In this document: one piece after another, positions 40,674-47,614 of the stretch
Layout of the letters: every line of letters starts with the position of its first letter
Numbering within the stretch: the first letter of the stretch is position 1
Notes under the pieces: model-generated
Database searches by the model: none
The model's input: only the letters and a program-made list of their open reading frames with translations
What the model was told of the DNA's origin: nothing
IMG/VR virus record: IMGVR_UViG_3300007735_000926
Span: 1 to 64,000 of that record
DNA: 64,000 bases
Direction: 5' to 3' (one strand)
Origin: a virus
Program-made: the position numbers and the translations under genes

Positions 40674-41513
40674 ATGCGTAAATTAACAATTGGAATGGCG
40701 ACACATGATGATTATGATGGTGTGTATTTTTCGATACAAGCTATTAGAATGTATCATCCTGAAGTGTTGGATGATATTGAATTTGTTATCGTTGACAACA
40801 ACCCCGAATCAAATCACGGTAAAGCAATCAGAGATTTGACGAATTGGATTAAAGAACCTTTTCAATATCTACCATTCACCAAATACAAATCAACTAGCAT
40901 AAAAAATAAAGTATTCGAATTGGCGGATACCCCTTATGTTTTATGTATTGATTCCCACGTTTTTTTAGAAAAGGGATCATTGAAAAAATTGATAGATTTT
41001 TATGATGAAGGATTAGATGATGGTAATCTATTACAGGGACCAATCATCTACGATGATATGAAAAATTATTCAACACATTTCGATTTTACATGGAGTGGTC
41101 ATATGTGGGGCACTTGGCAAACAGATGACAGAGGTTTGAATAAAGATAATGATCCTTTTGAAATACCGTCTCAAGGTATGGGCGTATTTTCATGTAGAAA
41201 GGATTCTTGGTTGGGTTTCAACAAAGAATTTCGAGGATTTGGAGGTGAAGAAGGATACATCCATAAAAAATATATAAAACATGGTAAAAGAACATTGTGT
41301 TTACCATTTTTACGATGGTTGCATCGTTTCAATAGACCAAACGGTGTAACGTATCCAAATAAGTTCGAAGAAAGATTTCGTAATTATATGATAGGTTTCC
41401 ATGAATTAAATCTTCCGACAAAAGAATTGAAAGAAAATTTCAAAGACGTTTTATCGGAAGATAAGCAAACGGAAATTGAGAAAAATGTTTTGGAATTATT
41501 AAATAATTCCTAA
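40674..41513 (+). CDS. Glycosyltransferase family 2-like
   Basis: A 279-residue protein from ATG 40674 (a TTG five codons upstream is the alternative). GT-A features are 'RKLTIGMATHDDYDGVYFSI', 'IEFVIVDNNPES', a DSH variant of the DxD metal motif in 'YVLCIDSHVFL', and 'RGFGGEEGYIHKKYIKHGKR' with 'LRWLHRF', an acceptor-side section typical of a marine-phage GT2 subgroup. It ends the fibre operon directly after the Thr-rich protein, so glycosylation of virion proteins is plausible but unproven. Its end overlaps the convergent 63-aa gene by 15 bases. Confidence 0.82.
   Translation: MRKLTIGMATHDDYDGVYFSIQAIRMYHPEVLDDIEFVIVDNNPESNHGKAIRDLTNWIKEPFQYLPFTKYKSTSIKNKVFELADTPYVLCIDSHVFLEKGSLKKLIDFYDEGLDDGNLLQGPIIYDDMKNYSTHFDFTWSGHMWGTWQTDDRGLNKDNDPFEIPSQGMGVFSCRKDSWLGFNKEFRGFGGEEGYIHKKYIKHGKRTLCLPFLRWLHRFNRPNGVTYPNKFEERFRNYMIGFHELNLPTKELKENFKDVLSEDKQTEIEKNVLELLNNS
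41492..41510. other. 19-bp perfect palindrome across two convergent gene ends
   Basis: GGAATTATT and AATAATTCC around a single central A. It lies in the coding ends of both convergent genes. No T-run follows, so it would be a weak terminator at best. Confidence 0.5.
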
Positions 41514-41690
41514 ATCATATTCATATTGAACATCAGATAGCATCGCATGATATCGTTCATCTATGTATTTTTCGATAGCTAGTGGCTTTATCATGTTTAT
41601 AGGGTCTATGCCAAATTCTTTAGCTTTATCATCAATGAATAAATAAGCTTCTACTAAGCAAGCCCATCTAGCGAATTCGGTTAATGTCAT
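41499..41690 (-). CDS. Small helical protein, unknown function
   Basis: A 63-residue protein from ATG 41690, 'MTLTEFARWACLVEAYLFID', ending 'VQYEYDLGII'. The start was chosen because a strong AAGGAG Shine-Dalgarno lies 8 bases upstream (41699-41704); an ATG at 41726 would overlap the zinc-ribbon gene more. No family recognised. It overlaps the convergent GT2 gene by 15 bases. Confidence 0.55.
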   Translation of the reverse strand: MTLTEFARWACLVEAYLFIDDKAKEFGIDPINMIKPLAIEKYIDERYHAMLSDVQYEYDLGII

Positions 41691-41698
41691 TTTGACAT

Positions 41699-41704
41699 CT
41701 CCTT
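41699..41704 (-). promoter_or_regulatory. Strong Shine-Dalgarno site (AAGGAG)
   Basis: AAGGAG, 8 bases before ATG 41690, inside the end of the upstream gene. Shows that the host machinery uses Shine-Dalgarno sites, in contrast to late genes. Confidence 0.7.
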
Positions 41705-41706
41705 TT

Positions 41707-42228
41707 TTAGTTTCTATCTTTATCATCTGTATTTTGTTTAATTAATTTATCAATGTTGAGATCTTCCAATGGTTCTGTGATCAATACAGATTCCAATTTA
41801 AGGGTTATGGCGTATTTATTGTTACAGTGGTCACATTCGACAATAAATTCTTCCATTGGTTTAAAAATGCCATCGAACATGTTATTACCACAATTACAGG
41901 GGAATTTGACAGATGCCTCGTCCAGCAATCCTTCATAATTTTTAATAACATCTTCCTGTTCTGTGATCACAGCGTCCGATTCTTGAATCATATTTTCAAG
42001 TATTTGAACTCGCTCGTCAATTTCTTTTTTATTTAAGAGACCTTCTAATTCTTCCACTCGTTTATCAGTCTTATTTCTATTTTCAAGCCAGTAATTGATT
42101 ACTGCGCATCCCAAACCAGCCATTACAAAGGTCTTGGAAAATCGACTCAAATCATTCGATACCCCATAAGCGATAACAATTGATACTGCTGCGCTCAATA
42201 ATATTTTTTTAATTACTTCTTTTTTCAT
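41707..42228 (-). CDS. Membrane-anchored coiled-coil protein with C-terminal zinc ribbon
   Basis: A 173-residue protein. Two hydrophobic segments (about 9-22, 'LLSAAVSIVIAYGV', and 35-46, 'VMAGLGCAVINYWL') suggest a membrane hairpin; residues 50-105 are coiled coil. A CNCG/CDHC pair ('FPCNCGNNMF' and 'VECDHCNNKY', about 111-136) forms a four-Cys zinc ribbon. I do not know this architecture. It might tether a zinc-ribbon domain to the host inner membrane. Neighbours are small unknown genes. Confidence 0.65.
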   Translation of the reverse strand: MKKEVIKKILLSAAVSIVIAYGVSNDLSRFSKTFVMAGLGCAVINYWLENRNKTDKRVEELEGLLNKKEIDERVQILENMIQESDAVITEQEDVIKNYEGLLDEASVKFPCNCGNNMFDGIFKPMEEFIVECDHCNNKYAITLKLESVLITEPLEDLNIDKLIKQNTDDKDRN

Positions 42229-42261
42229 ATTTTTTTTAATTTTACCACTTTCGAATTATTA

Positions 42262-42453
42262 TCAATTCAAATTGGATTTGTCTCTGAATAGAGTATCAAT
42301 TTTTTCCAAATTGTCGATAATTTGTTCCTCCGACATTGAAATATTTCTCGCAATATAAATTTTATTGCAAATATCTTTGAGAATCAACAGCTGTTGTAAC
42401 GATGGATAGCCGTTGATGTGATTTAATTTTGTTTTGTCGGGAATTTCAAACAT
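42262..42453 (-). CDS. Small protein, unknown function
   Basis: A 63-residue protein ('FEIPDKTKLNHINGYPSLQQ', then a helical segment). No motif recognised. It lies between two other small unknown genes on the same strand, 21 bases after the 117-aa gene. Confidence 0.45.
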   Translation of the reverse strand: MFEIPDKTKLNHINGYPSLQQLLILKDICNKIYIARNISMSEEQIIDNLEKIDTLFRDKSNLN

Positions 42454-42474
42454 GACCCGATTATGGTCTAGTTT

Positions 42475-42828
42475 TTATTCATTGCCAATGGTATATTTCG
42501 ACAATGTTTTGTCACCATTTTTCATCAAATACATTACAATTTGTTCAAGATTGCCTTTCAACTTGATTAAATCGCCATTTTTTTGATATTTTTCCATTTT
42601 GATAATATTCTCCAGCTTCGAAGACGCTTCAAATGCATTATCCACAATATTGGCCAAATTTTGAGGCAATTCTCCAAATTCAAAAGGAAGAGTATTTGGT
42701 GCGTCTGCCAATTTTTCATCTGTTTTATATTTTCTCATCTGCTGTGATGGATTCAACGAATTTTCAAAGTCGAAATCAATAGCACCGGATGCGATTGCTG
42801 TGGAATAGGGAGAATTAGAAGCTGACAT
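42475..42828 (-). CDS. Unknown protein under a late-like promoter
   Basis: A 117-residue protein with a Ser/Ala/Asn-rich N-terminus ('SASNSPYSTAIASGAIDFDF') and a helical C-terminal half ('LENIIKMEKYQKNGDLIKLK'). No family recognised. It diverges from the 136-aa acidic gene; both have late boxes in the 36-base gap, suggesting virion or assembly roles. Confidence 0.55.
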   Translation of the reverse strand: MSASNSPYSTAIASGAIDFDFENSLNPSQQMRKYKTDEKLADAPNTLPFEFGELPQNLANIVDNAFEASSKLENIIKMEKYQKNGDLIKLKGNLEQIVMYLMKNGDKTLSKYTIGNE

Positions 42829-42834
42829 ATATAG

Positions 42835-42842
42835 ATTATTTA
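42835..42842 (-). promoter_or_regulatory. T4-late-like box before the 117-aa gene
   Basis: TAAATAAT, then CTATAT, then ATG at 42828 (6-base spacing); divergent from the 42854 box. Confidence 0.5.
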
Positions 42843-42853
42843 ACCATTTACGC

Positions 42854-42861
42854 TAAATAAT
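42854..42861 (+). promoter_or_regulatory. T4-late-like promoter of the 136-aa gene
   Basis: TAAATAAT, then AAT, then ATG at 42865. Confidence 0.7.
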
Positions 42862-42864
42862 AAT

Positions 42865-43275
42865 ATGCGAAACAAATTTCAAGCCAAATTCCTTAAATTA
42901 CTCAGAGAAGCACCCGAACTAGATTTCGATCCTGCTGCCGAAGAAGATGCAGCTGCTGGACAATTGGATGATGGCATCAATCTCGATGAATATGGCGTGG
43001 ATACAGAAGCAGATCCAGATGTTATGGCTACCATGGATGATGGTGGAGATTCGCAGAATCAGCAGATGATCTCAACTGTTAATGGTTGGAAGCAAAATCT
43101 TCAAAAAATTGATTCATATCTTAGGGATAATGTGTTGGCATCCATTTCACAAGCACGTAACAATACTATCATTGGAGATTTAACAGGTGAATTGAATGCA
43201 ATTGAAAGAATTCTTAATAATATTAGCGAATTCAATAATGCTATTGATATGTCAGTCGCCCAAAAGCGTGACTAA
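42865..43275 (+). CDS. Acidic protein with packaged-protein-like N-terminus
   Basis: A 136-residue protein. Basic N-terminal peptide 'RNKFQAKFLKLLREAPELDF', a strongly acidic middle (about 20-65) and a helical C-terminal half ('NGWKQNLQKIDSYLRDNVLA'). No family recognised. A lone plus-strand gene within a minus-strand block, with its own late box, suggesting an inserted or independently expressed structural or core protein. Confidence 0.6.
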   Translation: MRNKFQAKFLKLLREAPELDFDPAAEEDAAAGQLDDGINLDEYGVDTEADPDVMATMDDGGDSQNQQMISTVNGWKQNLQKIDSYLRDNVLASISQARNNTIIGDLTGELNAIERILNNISEFNNAIDMSVAQKRD

Positions 43276-43277
43276 GT

Positions 43278-43297
43278 AATTGATCATTTGATCAATT
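43278..43297 (+). terminator. Possible weak terminator between convergent genes
   Basis: A 9-bp inverted repeat AATTGATCA/TGATCAATT with a very short loop, followed by TTTCATTTTT-type sequence on the plus strand. It overlaps the primase stop codon. Confidence 0.35.
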
Positions 43298-44306
43298 TCA
43301 TTTTTACGGTCGCGGCCAACCCTTTATGGGTGTTTTTCAGAATTAAATCTGTCGGGTATTCGTTCATCTCGTATGCATTACACACCGCATTTAAATCTTT
43401 GAAGCGTTTTCCATCATACTCAGGCCAGATAAAGACTTTCTCCCCCATCTCTATCAGCTTTAAGGTCTTTTCTCGTGCGGTTTTATCAATCCATTGACTA
43501 TCCAACACCCAAATCCTCTCAAAGAATTTCAGACCATCCATTTGTTCTTGTTGAATGAGGGTGAATAATTGATCACCTTTAGTGATGCCGCCCAGTCCCA
43601 GACCATTCTTCACAAAACAAGCATCTAATGGTCCTTCGACAATAAATACTTTGTCCAGATCTGTAGAAATTCTTTCGATACCAAACACACTCTTTTCACC
43701 ACCATCTTTAGATAGATAACTAGGTGATTCGTCATCCAAAATTTTACGAGTCTGGTAATAGATGATCTTACCCGATTCATCTTTAAAAGGTATAATAAGA
43801 CGATTATCATGCTTTTTATCCTTTAAGGAAATATAAAAAGCATCAGGACGATTTATTGCGGTGTCGAGTCCTCTTTCCTTGATATAAGCTAATGCTTTTT
43901 GAACAATTTTGTTATTCTTATAATAGTCTGTCTGATTTTTATCCGATAAATTGATGCTATCCAATGGTAAAGATGATATTATCTTTTCTTTTTTAGGATT
44001 TTCTTCCAAATCCATCACATTTATCATTCCGAAATTTCCTTTTTCTATTTCATCAACAATTTGATCGAATGACAAACCTGATACTTCTTTAATCCATTTA
44101 TAGGGTTTGGACGACCATCCGCAATTATGACAATAGATGATGTCATTTTCTGGAATATAGAAACATCTCTTCTTCGATCCCCAACTCTTACCTTCTCTAC
44201 AAATTGGACAGCAGCAATTATACGTATTCCCGTGAGTATTATGACTCACTTTATATCCAAACTCATAGAATTTAGATATCACATAATCACTCGGAATTTC
44301 AACCAT
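43284..44306 (-). CDS. 61: DNA primase, gp61-like
   Basis: A 340-residue protein (T4: 342) from ATG 44306, which overlaps the preceding gene by 8 bases; longer frames extend deep into that gene. An N-terminal zinc ribbon with 'YNCCCPICREGKSWG' and 'IIYCHNCGWS' is visible, then 'RLIIPFKDESGKIIYYQTR' and the TOPRIM core 'KVFIVEGPLDACFVKNGLGL' (catalytic Glu) with 'VLDSQWID' (metal Asp). It makes RNA primers with the gp41 helicase. The size match supports the chosen start. Confidence 0.88.
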   Translation of the reverse strand: MVEIPSDYVISKFYEFGYKVSHNTHGNTYNCCCPICREGKSWGSKKRCFYIPENDIIYCHNCGWSSKPYKWIKEVSGLSFDQIVDEIEKGNFGMINVMDLEENPKKEKIISSLPLDSINLSDKNQTDYYKNNKIVQKALAYIKERGLDTAINRPDAFYISLKDKKHDNRLIIPFKDESGKIIYYQTRKILDDESPSYLSKDGGEKSVFGIERISTDLDKVFIVEGPLDACFVKNGLGLGGITKGDQLFTLIQQEQMDGLKFFERIWVLDSQWIDKTAREKTLKLIEMGEKVFIWPEYDGKRFKDLNAVCNAYEMNEYPTDLILKNTHKGLAATVKMKLIK

Positions 44307-44574
44307 TCTTTTTTGATTGGTTGTCGTATTCCGCCTTGATAACACTGAAGATATTTTTTGGGAGATTTTCAACGTATTCCACGATACCATTCTCTTTTGC
44401 GAAGTCAAATTTTTCCTTTGTTACTCTTTGAACTTCCAACAAAGGTGTGGTAAGAAAAATATATTCCTCACCATCTTTTTTAATAAAATTGAAGAATTGT
44501 CCGACGAAATCTCCAGCTTGCACAGCATAAACATCGCCTTTTTTAATTTCACGTTTTAAAAAATTAAAAATCAC
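44299..44574 (-). CDS. Small protein upstream of primase, unknown function
   Basis: A 91-residue protein ('KKGDVYAVQAGDFVGQFFNF', then 'YIFLTTPLLEVQRVTKEKFD'), probably a small beta-barrel-like domain followed by a helix. It overlaps both neighbours (11 and 8 bases), so it is translationally coupled to the primase. No family recognised. Confidence 0.55.
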   Translation of the reverse strand: MIFNFLKREIKKGDVYAVQAGDFVGQFFNFIKKDGEEYIFLTTPLLEVQRVTKEKFDFAKENGIVEYVENLPKNIFSVIKAEYDNQSKKNG

Positions 44575-44875
44575 CTTGTATATTCATTCTACTGGCCATG
44601 AATTCTCCGAATTTCTGAACGAAAAGATTTTGCATGGCATTATCCTCCATTTTATTATTATGGAATGTAATTTCCACTATATTACCATCCAAATCGTAAC
44701 CAAAAAGGTTACCACATGTTAGGAATTCTTGCATTGTGGATTTCAACGCCCCCTTCACTCCGCTTTTGCTAACCCTTTTTTCTTTCTTAAGCTTCTGCTT
44801 CAAAGATTCTCTGAGGATTTCTAAAACCTTCTCATCCACGAATGTTTCATCGGGGGGTTCTTCTCCCATATTCAT
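44564..44875 (-). CDS. Unknown basic protein in the primase operon
   Basis: A 103-residue protein with an acidic N-terminus, a Lys-rich helix ('ESLKQKLKKEKRVSKSGVKG') and 'MQEFLTCGNLFGYDLDGNIV', then 'MQNLFVQKFGEFMASRM'. I do not recognise it. Late box 3 bases before the ATG, which would place the primase operon also under late transcription. Confidence 0.5.
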   Translation of the reverse strand: MNMGEEPPDETFVDEKVLEILRESLKQKLKKEKRVSKSGVKGALKSTMQEFLTCGNLFGYDLDGNIVEITFHNNKMEDNAMQNLFVQKFGEFMASRMNIQGDF

Positions 44876-44878
44876 AAT

Positions 44879-44886
44879 ATTATTTA
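44879..44886 (-). promoter_or_regulatory. T4-late-like box of the 103-aa gene
   Basis: TAAATAAT, then ATT, then ATG at 44875; overlaps the upstream stop. Confidence 0.6.
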
Positions 44887-45210
44887 GTCTTTCTTATAGA
44901 CCGAATCATCTTGGACTTGTCCAACATTTTTTTCCAATAAAGTTGTGATAATGATTTCCATGCTTCGAGTTTTAAGGTTGAAATTTTTAATGAAACGATT
45001 TCCACCATCATTAATCTCAAATAAAACATCACCGTTGAATTCTTTATTTTGATAACAAGTAATTATCACGGATGAATTACTAGGATCTACCATTACTGAC
45101 CACTTACGAGGATCATGTTGAGCATATTTATCGAATAATTTAACAACAATGAAACCAGAATCTCTTAATCTCTTAACAAAATAACCCTGTGTGGTGATAT
45201 TATTCTTCAT
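44884..45210 (-). CDS. Small conserved-looking protein, unknown function
   Basis: A 108-residue protein with 'TTQGYFVKRLRDSGFIVVKL', 'DPRKWSVMVDPSNSSVIITC' and 'GNRFIKNFNLKTRSMEIIIT'. This mixed alpha/beta layout is similar to small proteins of other T4-like phages in my memory, without assigned function. It shares the operon leading to primase. Late box 3 bases before ATG. Confidence 0.5.
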   Translation of the reverse strand: MKNNITTQGYFVKRLRDSGFIVVKLFDKYAQHDPRKWSVMVDPSNSSVIITCYQNKEFNGDVLFEINDGGNRFIKNFNLKTRSMEIIITTLLEKNVGQVQDDSVYKKD

Positions 45211-45213
45211 TAA

Positions 45214-45221
45214 AATATTTA
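45214..45221 (-). promoter_or_regulatory. T4-late-like box (TAAATATT)
   Basis: TAAATATT, then TTA, then ATG at 45210. Confidence 0.5.
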
Positions 45222-45253
45222 CCGTTATTTGATTTTTTACAATAGCAATTCTA

Positions 45254-45457
45254 TTATTTGAAAATAGTATCTCGAACTATGTCTAAATATTCTGAATTTT
45301 CTCCGATTGGACAATTGAAACAATAATCCCACAAATATCCTTCAGTGTATTTATCAACAAATCCAACAATATTTTTATATATGTTATTTTGTTGTTCTTG
45401 AAGAAATTGGATCTCTGCTCTCGCATCTTCTATCTGTGATTTAATATATTCATCCAT
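45254..45457 (-). CDS. Small protein downstream of the sliding clamp
   Basis: A 67-residue protein: a coiled-coil-like N-terminus ('DEYIKSQIEDARAEIQFLQE') and an aromatic/Cys section ('YTEGYLWDYCFNCPIGENSE'). It follows the clamp gene by 2 bases, so is probably co-transcribed. No family recognised. Confidence 0.5.
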   Translation of the reverse strand: MDEYIKSQIEDARAEIQFLQEQQNNIYKNIVGFVDKYTEGYLWDYCFNCPIGENSEYLDIVRDTIFK

Positions 45458-45459
45458 AA

Positions 45460-46167
45460 TTAATTTTTTAAAGAACTGAAGATATATTCCATCTCAAAAT
45501 CGCCATTTCTAGTGATAATACATCCGACACCTAATTTGGAATTTATCTTGAATATATTACCTGTCTTAGAGACTTTAGATAGCAATTTCAAATTATCAAT
45601 CTTCAAGATGAAAGCATTCAATTCGAAATCGACTTCATCACCAATAATACTTAAAGAATCACTATTCGGAACAGTTTCATCCCCGATTTTCCACACCAAA
45701 TGATCATCCTCTGTTGAGATATATAATTTTGCAGTGTTGGTAATCGATGACTTTTGAATGAGGTTTGAGAGAAAATCAAAATCTAAATCAAATTCAATGT
45801 TGTATTCGAAATTACGAATTTTTTCCAATGATAACTTTGGTCTAGTGATGACACCTTCCTCGTGGAGGTGATACTTAAATTTGATTTGCTTATCTTTATA
45901 CTCTAAATGATTACCATTCAATTTCATTCTGAGGTTTTCAGATGAAATCATATCCAAAGCTTTGGAAAGTTTCTTCAAAGAGGGCAAATTCAAATTTTTA
46001 TACTCGAAATCCCCTTGTAGATAAGCGTGAGCATACATGGAATTGTCTTCGCTCGAAGCAATCGCATGTATCCCATCATCGGTCATCTCCAAAATACATG
46101 TATCATGTATTTGGGACAAGCTTAGTAATAGGCACTGAAACGGTTTTTTGCTTAGATTGATTTGCAT
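45460..46167 (-). CDS. 45: Sliding clamp, gp45
   Basis: A 235-residue protein (T4: 228) with the PCNA-like two-domain trace of gp45: 'CILEMTDDGIHAIASSEDNS' with 'MYAHAYL', 'LPSLKKLSKALDM' and, in the second half, 'LYISTEDDHLVWKIGDE' and a C-terminal 'GDFEMEYIFSSLKN'. It tethers polymerase to DNA and in T4 also activates late promoters with gp33/gp55, relevant to the many late boxes here. Its start lies inside the upstream 151-aa gene, and AGAAAGG sits 4 bases before the ATG. Confidence 0.9.
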   Translation of the reverse strand: MQINLSKKPFQCLLLSLSQIHDTCILEMTDDGIHAIASSEDNSMYAHAYLQGDFEYKNLNLPSLKKLSKALDMISSENLRMKLNGNHLEYKDKQIKFKYHLHEEGVITRPKLSLEKIRNFEYNIEFDLDFDFLSNLIQKSSITNTAKLYISTEDDHLVWKIGDETVPNSDSLSIIGDEVDFELNAFILKIDNLKLLSKVSKTGNIFKINSKLGVGCIITRNGDFEMEYIFSSLKN

Positions 46168-46558
46168 ACAACCTTTCTAACAGATTATTTTGCTTTGTCA
46201 ACTTTTGAGAGATTTCCTTCAATATCATAATCATCTCTTCCGCTTTAGTAGGTTCCAAATTAAATTCCAATTGTCCATCATTCACTTTGTTTGGTGTTTC
46301 TTGTGGCGGAATATAAGGGAGATTGACAATAGGTGGCTGTGGAACCTGCGGATATTGCATAGGATGCGTCGGGAATGCCATTTGCGGTGCTTGCGGTGCT
46401 TGTTGACGCTGCGTTTGAATATAATCATTCAATCCATTTTTTAAAGTCTGGGTTGACGTAACAAGTGTAGATGGTCGCTCGACCATCATTTGATCAATTT
46501 GACTGGATTGACCAATCAAAAATGCCATTGCTTCAATTTCTTCTGGGATATTGCTCAT
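46103..46558 (-). CDS. Pro/Gln-rich protein overlapping the clamp gene
   Basis: A 151-residue protein: helical N-terminus ('IPEEIEAMAFLIGQSSQIDQ'), a Pro/Gln/Met-rich linker (about 55-95), then 'GQLEFNLEPTKAEEMIMILK' and a coiled-coil end ('KLTKQNNLLERLYANQS'). Its last 65 bases overlap the clamp gene in another frame, an unusually long overlap for this genome. Function unknown; a clamp or SSB partner is a guess from position only. Confidence 0.6.
   Translation of the reverse strand: MSNIPEEIEAMAFLIGQSSQIDQMMVERPSTLVTSTQTLKNGLNDYIQTQRQQAPQAPQMAFPTHPMQYPQVPQPPIVNLPYIPPQETPNKVNDGQLEFNLEPTKAEEMIMILKEISQKLTKQNNLLERLYANQSKQKTVSVPITKLVPNT
46172..46178 (-). promoter_or_regulatory. Shine-Dalgarno site of the sliding clamp
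   Basis: AGAAAGG, 4 bases before ATG 46167, embedded in the coding sequence of the overlapping upstream gene. It supports the assigned clamp start. Confidence 0.6.
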
Positions 46559-46564
46559 ATTTTT

Positions 46565-46602
46565 AAAAGGGAAACCCTCCCCACCGATTGATGGGGAGGG
46601 TT
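46565..46602 (-). terminator. Terminator after gp32
   Basis: A 10-bp G+C-rich perfect stem (46593-46602 with 46573-46582), loop of 10, followed on the minus strand by TCCCTTTT. It begins 7 bases after the gp32 stop. The T-run is interrupted, so read-through into the next gene is possible. Confidence 0.75.
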
Positions 46603-46608
46603 GATTAG

Positions 46609-47526
46609 TTAGTCGTCCAATCCAGCAAGAAGATCATCGATTTCATCATCTTCGTCTTCAACTGGTGGCTTTTTAGCTTTCGGTGTTTGCTTTGGCTTCT
46701 CGTGGACAAATGGAATTTCATCGTCCTCGTCTTCATCCTCGGTGACCACTTCCTTCTTGGCTTGCTTCAGAGGCTTTCGCTCTTCCTTTTCTTCACCAAC
46801 AAAGAAATGTTCATTGAGAACATCCTGAAGTTCGTCATAGGTCTTAACCGAATAAACAGCTTCAAGATCGTGAATAGTTTCACAAATCGCATCAACCTCT
46901 TCTTCGCTCAGAACAACCTTAGACTTGGTTGTAATGAAAGATGATTCGAAAGTGGTGAATTCACCCTTCTTTTCAGCGACAATCTTGAAATCATGTCCTT
47001 TAGTCGGGTCGAAAATGTCCCAACCAAGTTCATCCGAGCGTTCACCTTCAGTGGCATCATCAATAATCTTCTTGAGTTGTGGTCCCATACGAAGAATCTT
47101 CACAGTGCCATTGTTTTCAGGTTTAGCTGGGTCATTGACCACATAGACATTAACCAACCATTGTTCTTTCTGTGTAATTTCGGCCTTATAATCCTTATTT
47201 TCAGCCTTGGGATTGGCTTCCTTCCAGCCCTTCCAAAGCTTCCAACGAAGTTCAGCAATCGGATCACGATCACCAAAGGTCTGCAATCCAAGGAAACTCA
47301 TGTAAGAGCCTGTGGCCTTGCTGTTCCAGCCATGAACCCAATGATGGAAGAGTGACTTTTCAGGGTTCTCCACATTAGGGATCAATCGCAGAGTATAGGT
47401 ATTCCCAGCAGGAAAACTCATGATATTTGAGAATTGTCCACCGGATGATTCGCTACTCTTGTTTAAAGCTGCCTTGATCGAATCGAACATTGCAGCACCG
47501 AATTTACTTTTTGTTGTTTTACTCAT
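46609..47526 (-). CDS. 32: Single-stranded DNA-binding protein, gp32
   Basis: A 305-residue protein (T4: 301) with gp32 architecture: a basic N-terminal cooperativity region, the OB-fold core with 'NTYTLRLIPNVENPEKSLFH' and 'HWVHGWNSKATGSY', 'RDPIAELRWKLWKGWKEANP' and 'QWLVNVYVVNDPA', then a Lys/Pro linker and a very acidic C-terminus ending 'DDEIDDLLAGLDD' for partner contacts. The core lacks the Cys residues that bind zinc in T4 gp32. It has a sigma70-like promoter, a long A-rich leader and its own terminator, suggesting autonomous, autoregulated expression. Confidence 0.92.
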   Translation of the reverse strand: MSKTTKSKFGAAMFDSIKAALNKSSESSGGQFSNIMSFPAGNTYTLRLIPNVENPEKSLFHHWVHGWNSKATGSYMSFLGLQTFGDRDPIAELRWKLWKGWKEANPKAENKDYKAEITQKEQWLVNVYVVNDPAKPENNGTVKILRMGPQLKKIIDDATEGERSDELGWDIFDPTKGHDFKIVAEKKGEFTTFESSFITTKSKVVLSEEEVDAICETIHDLEAVYSVKTYDELQDVLNEHFFVGEEKEERKPLKQAKKEVVTEDEDEDDEIPFVHEKPKQTPKAKKPPVEDEDDEIDDLLAGLDD

Positions 47527-47584
47527 ATGTTTTTAGTTATTTTAGTTGTTTTTTTTTCAGTTGATTTGATTATTGTTAATCATT
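47527..47584 (-). promoter_or_regulatory. A-rich, structure-poor leader of gp32 mRNA
   Basis: The minus-strand leader is rich in A, nearly free of G, has no Shine-Dalgarno site, and carries two AACTAAAA copies (47540-47547 and 47531-47538, 9-base period) just before the ATG. T4 gp32 represses its own translation by binding an unstructured A/U-rich leader; the same could apply here. Confidence 0.5.
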
Positions 47585-47614
47585 AATATATATCAGTATA
47601 TCAACATTTGTCAA
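47585..47614 (-). promoter_or_regulatory. Sigma70-like promoter of gp32
   Basis: TTGACA at 47609-47614 and TATATT at 47585-47590, spacer 18. The -35 box and part of the spacer lie in the end of the homing endonuclease gene. Confidence 0.6.
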
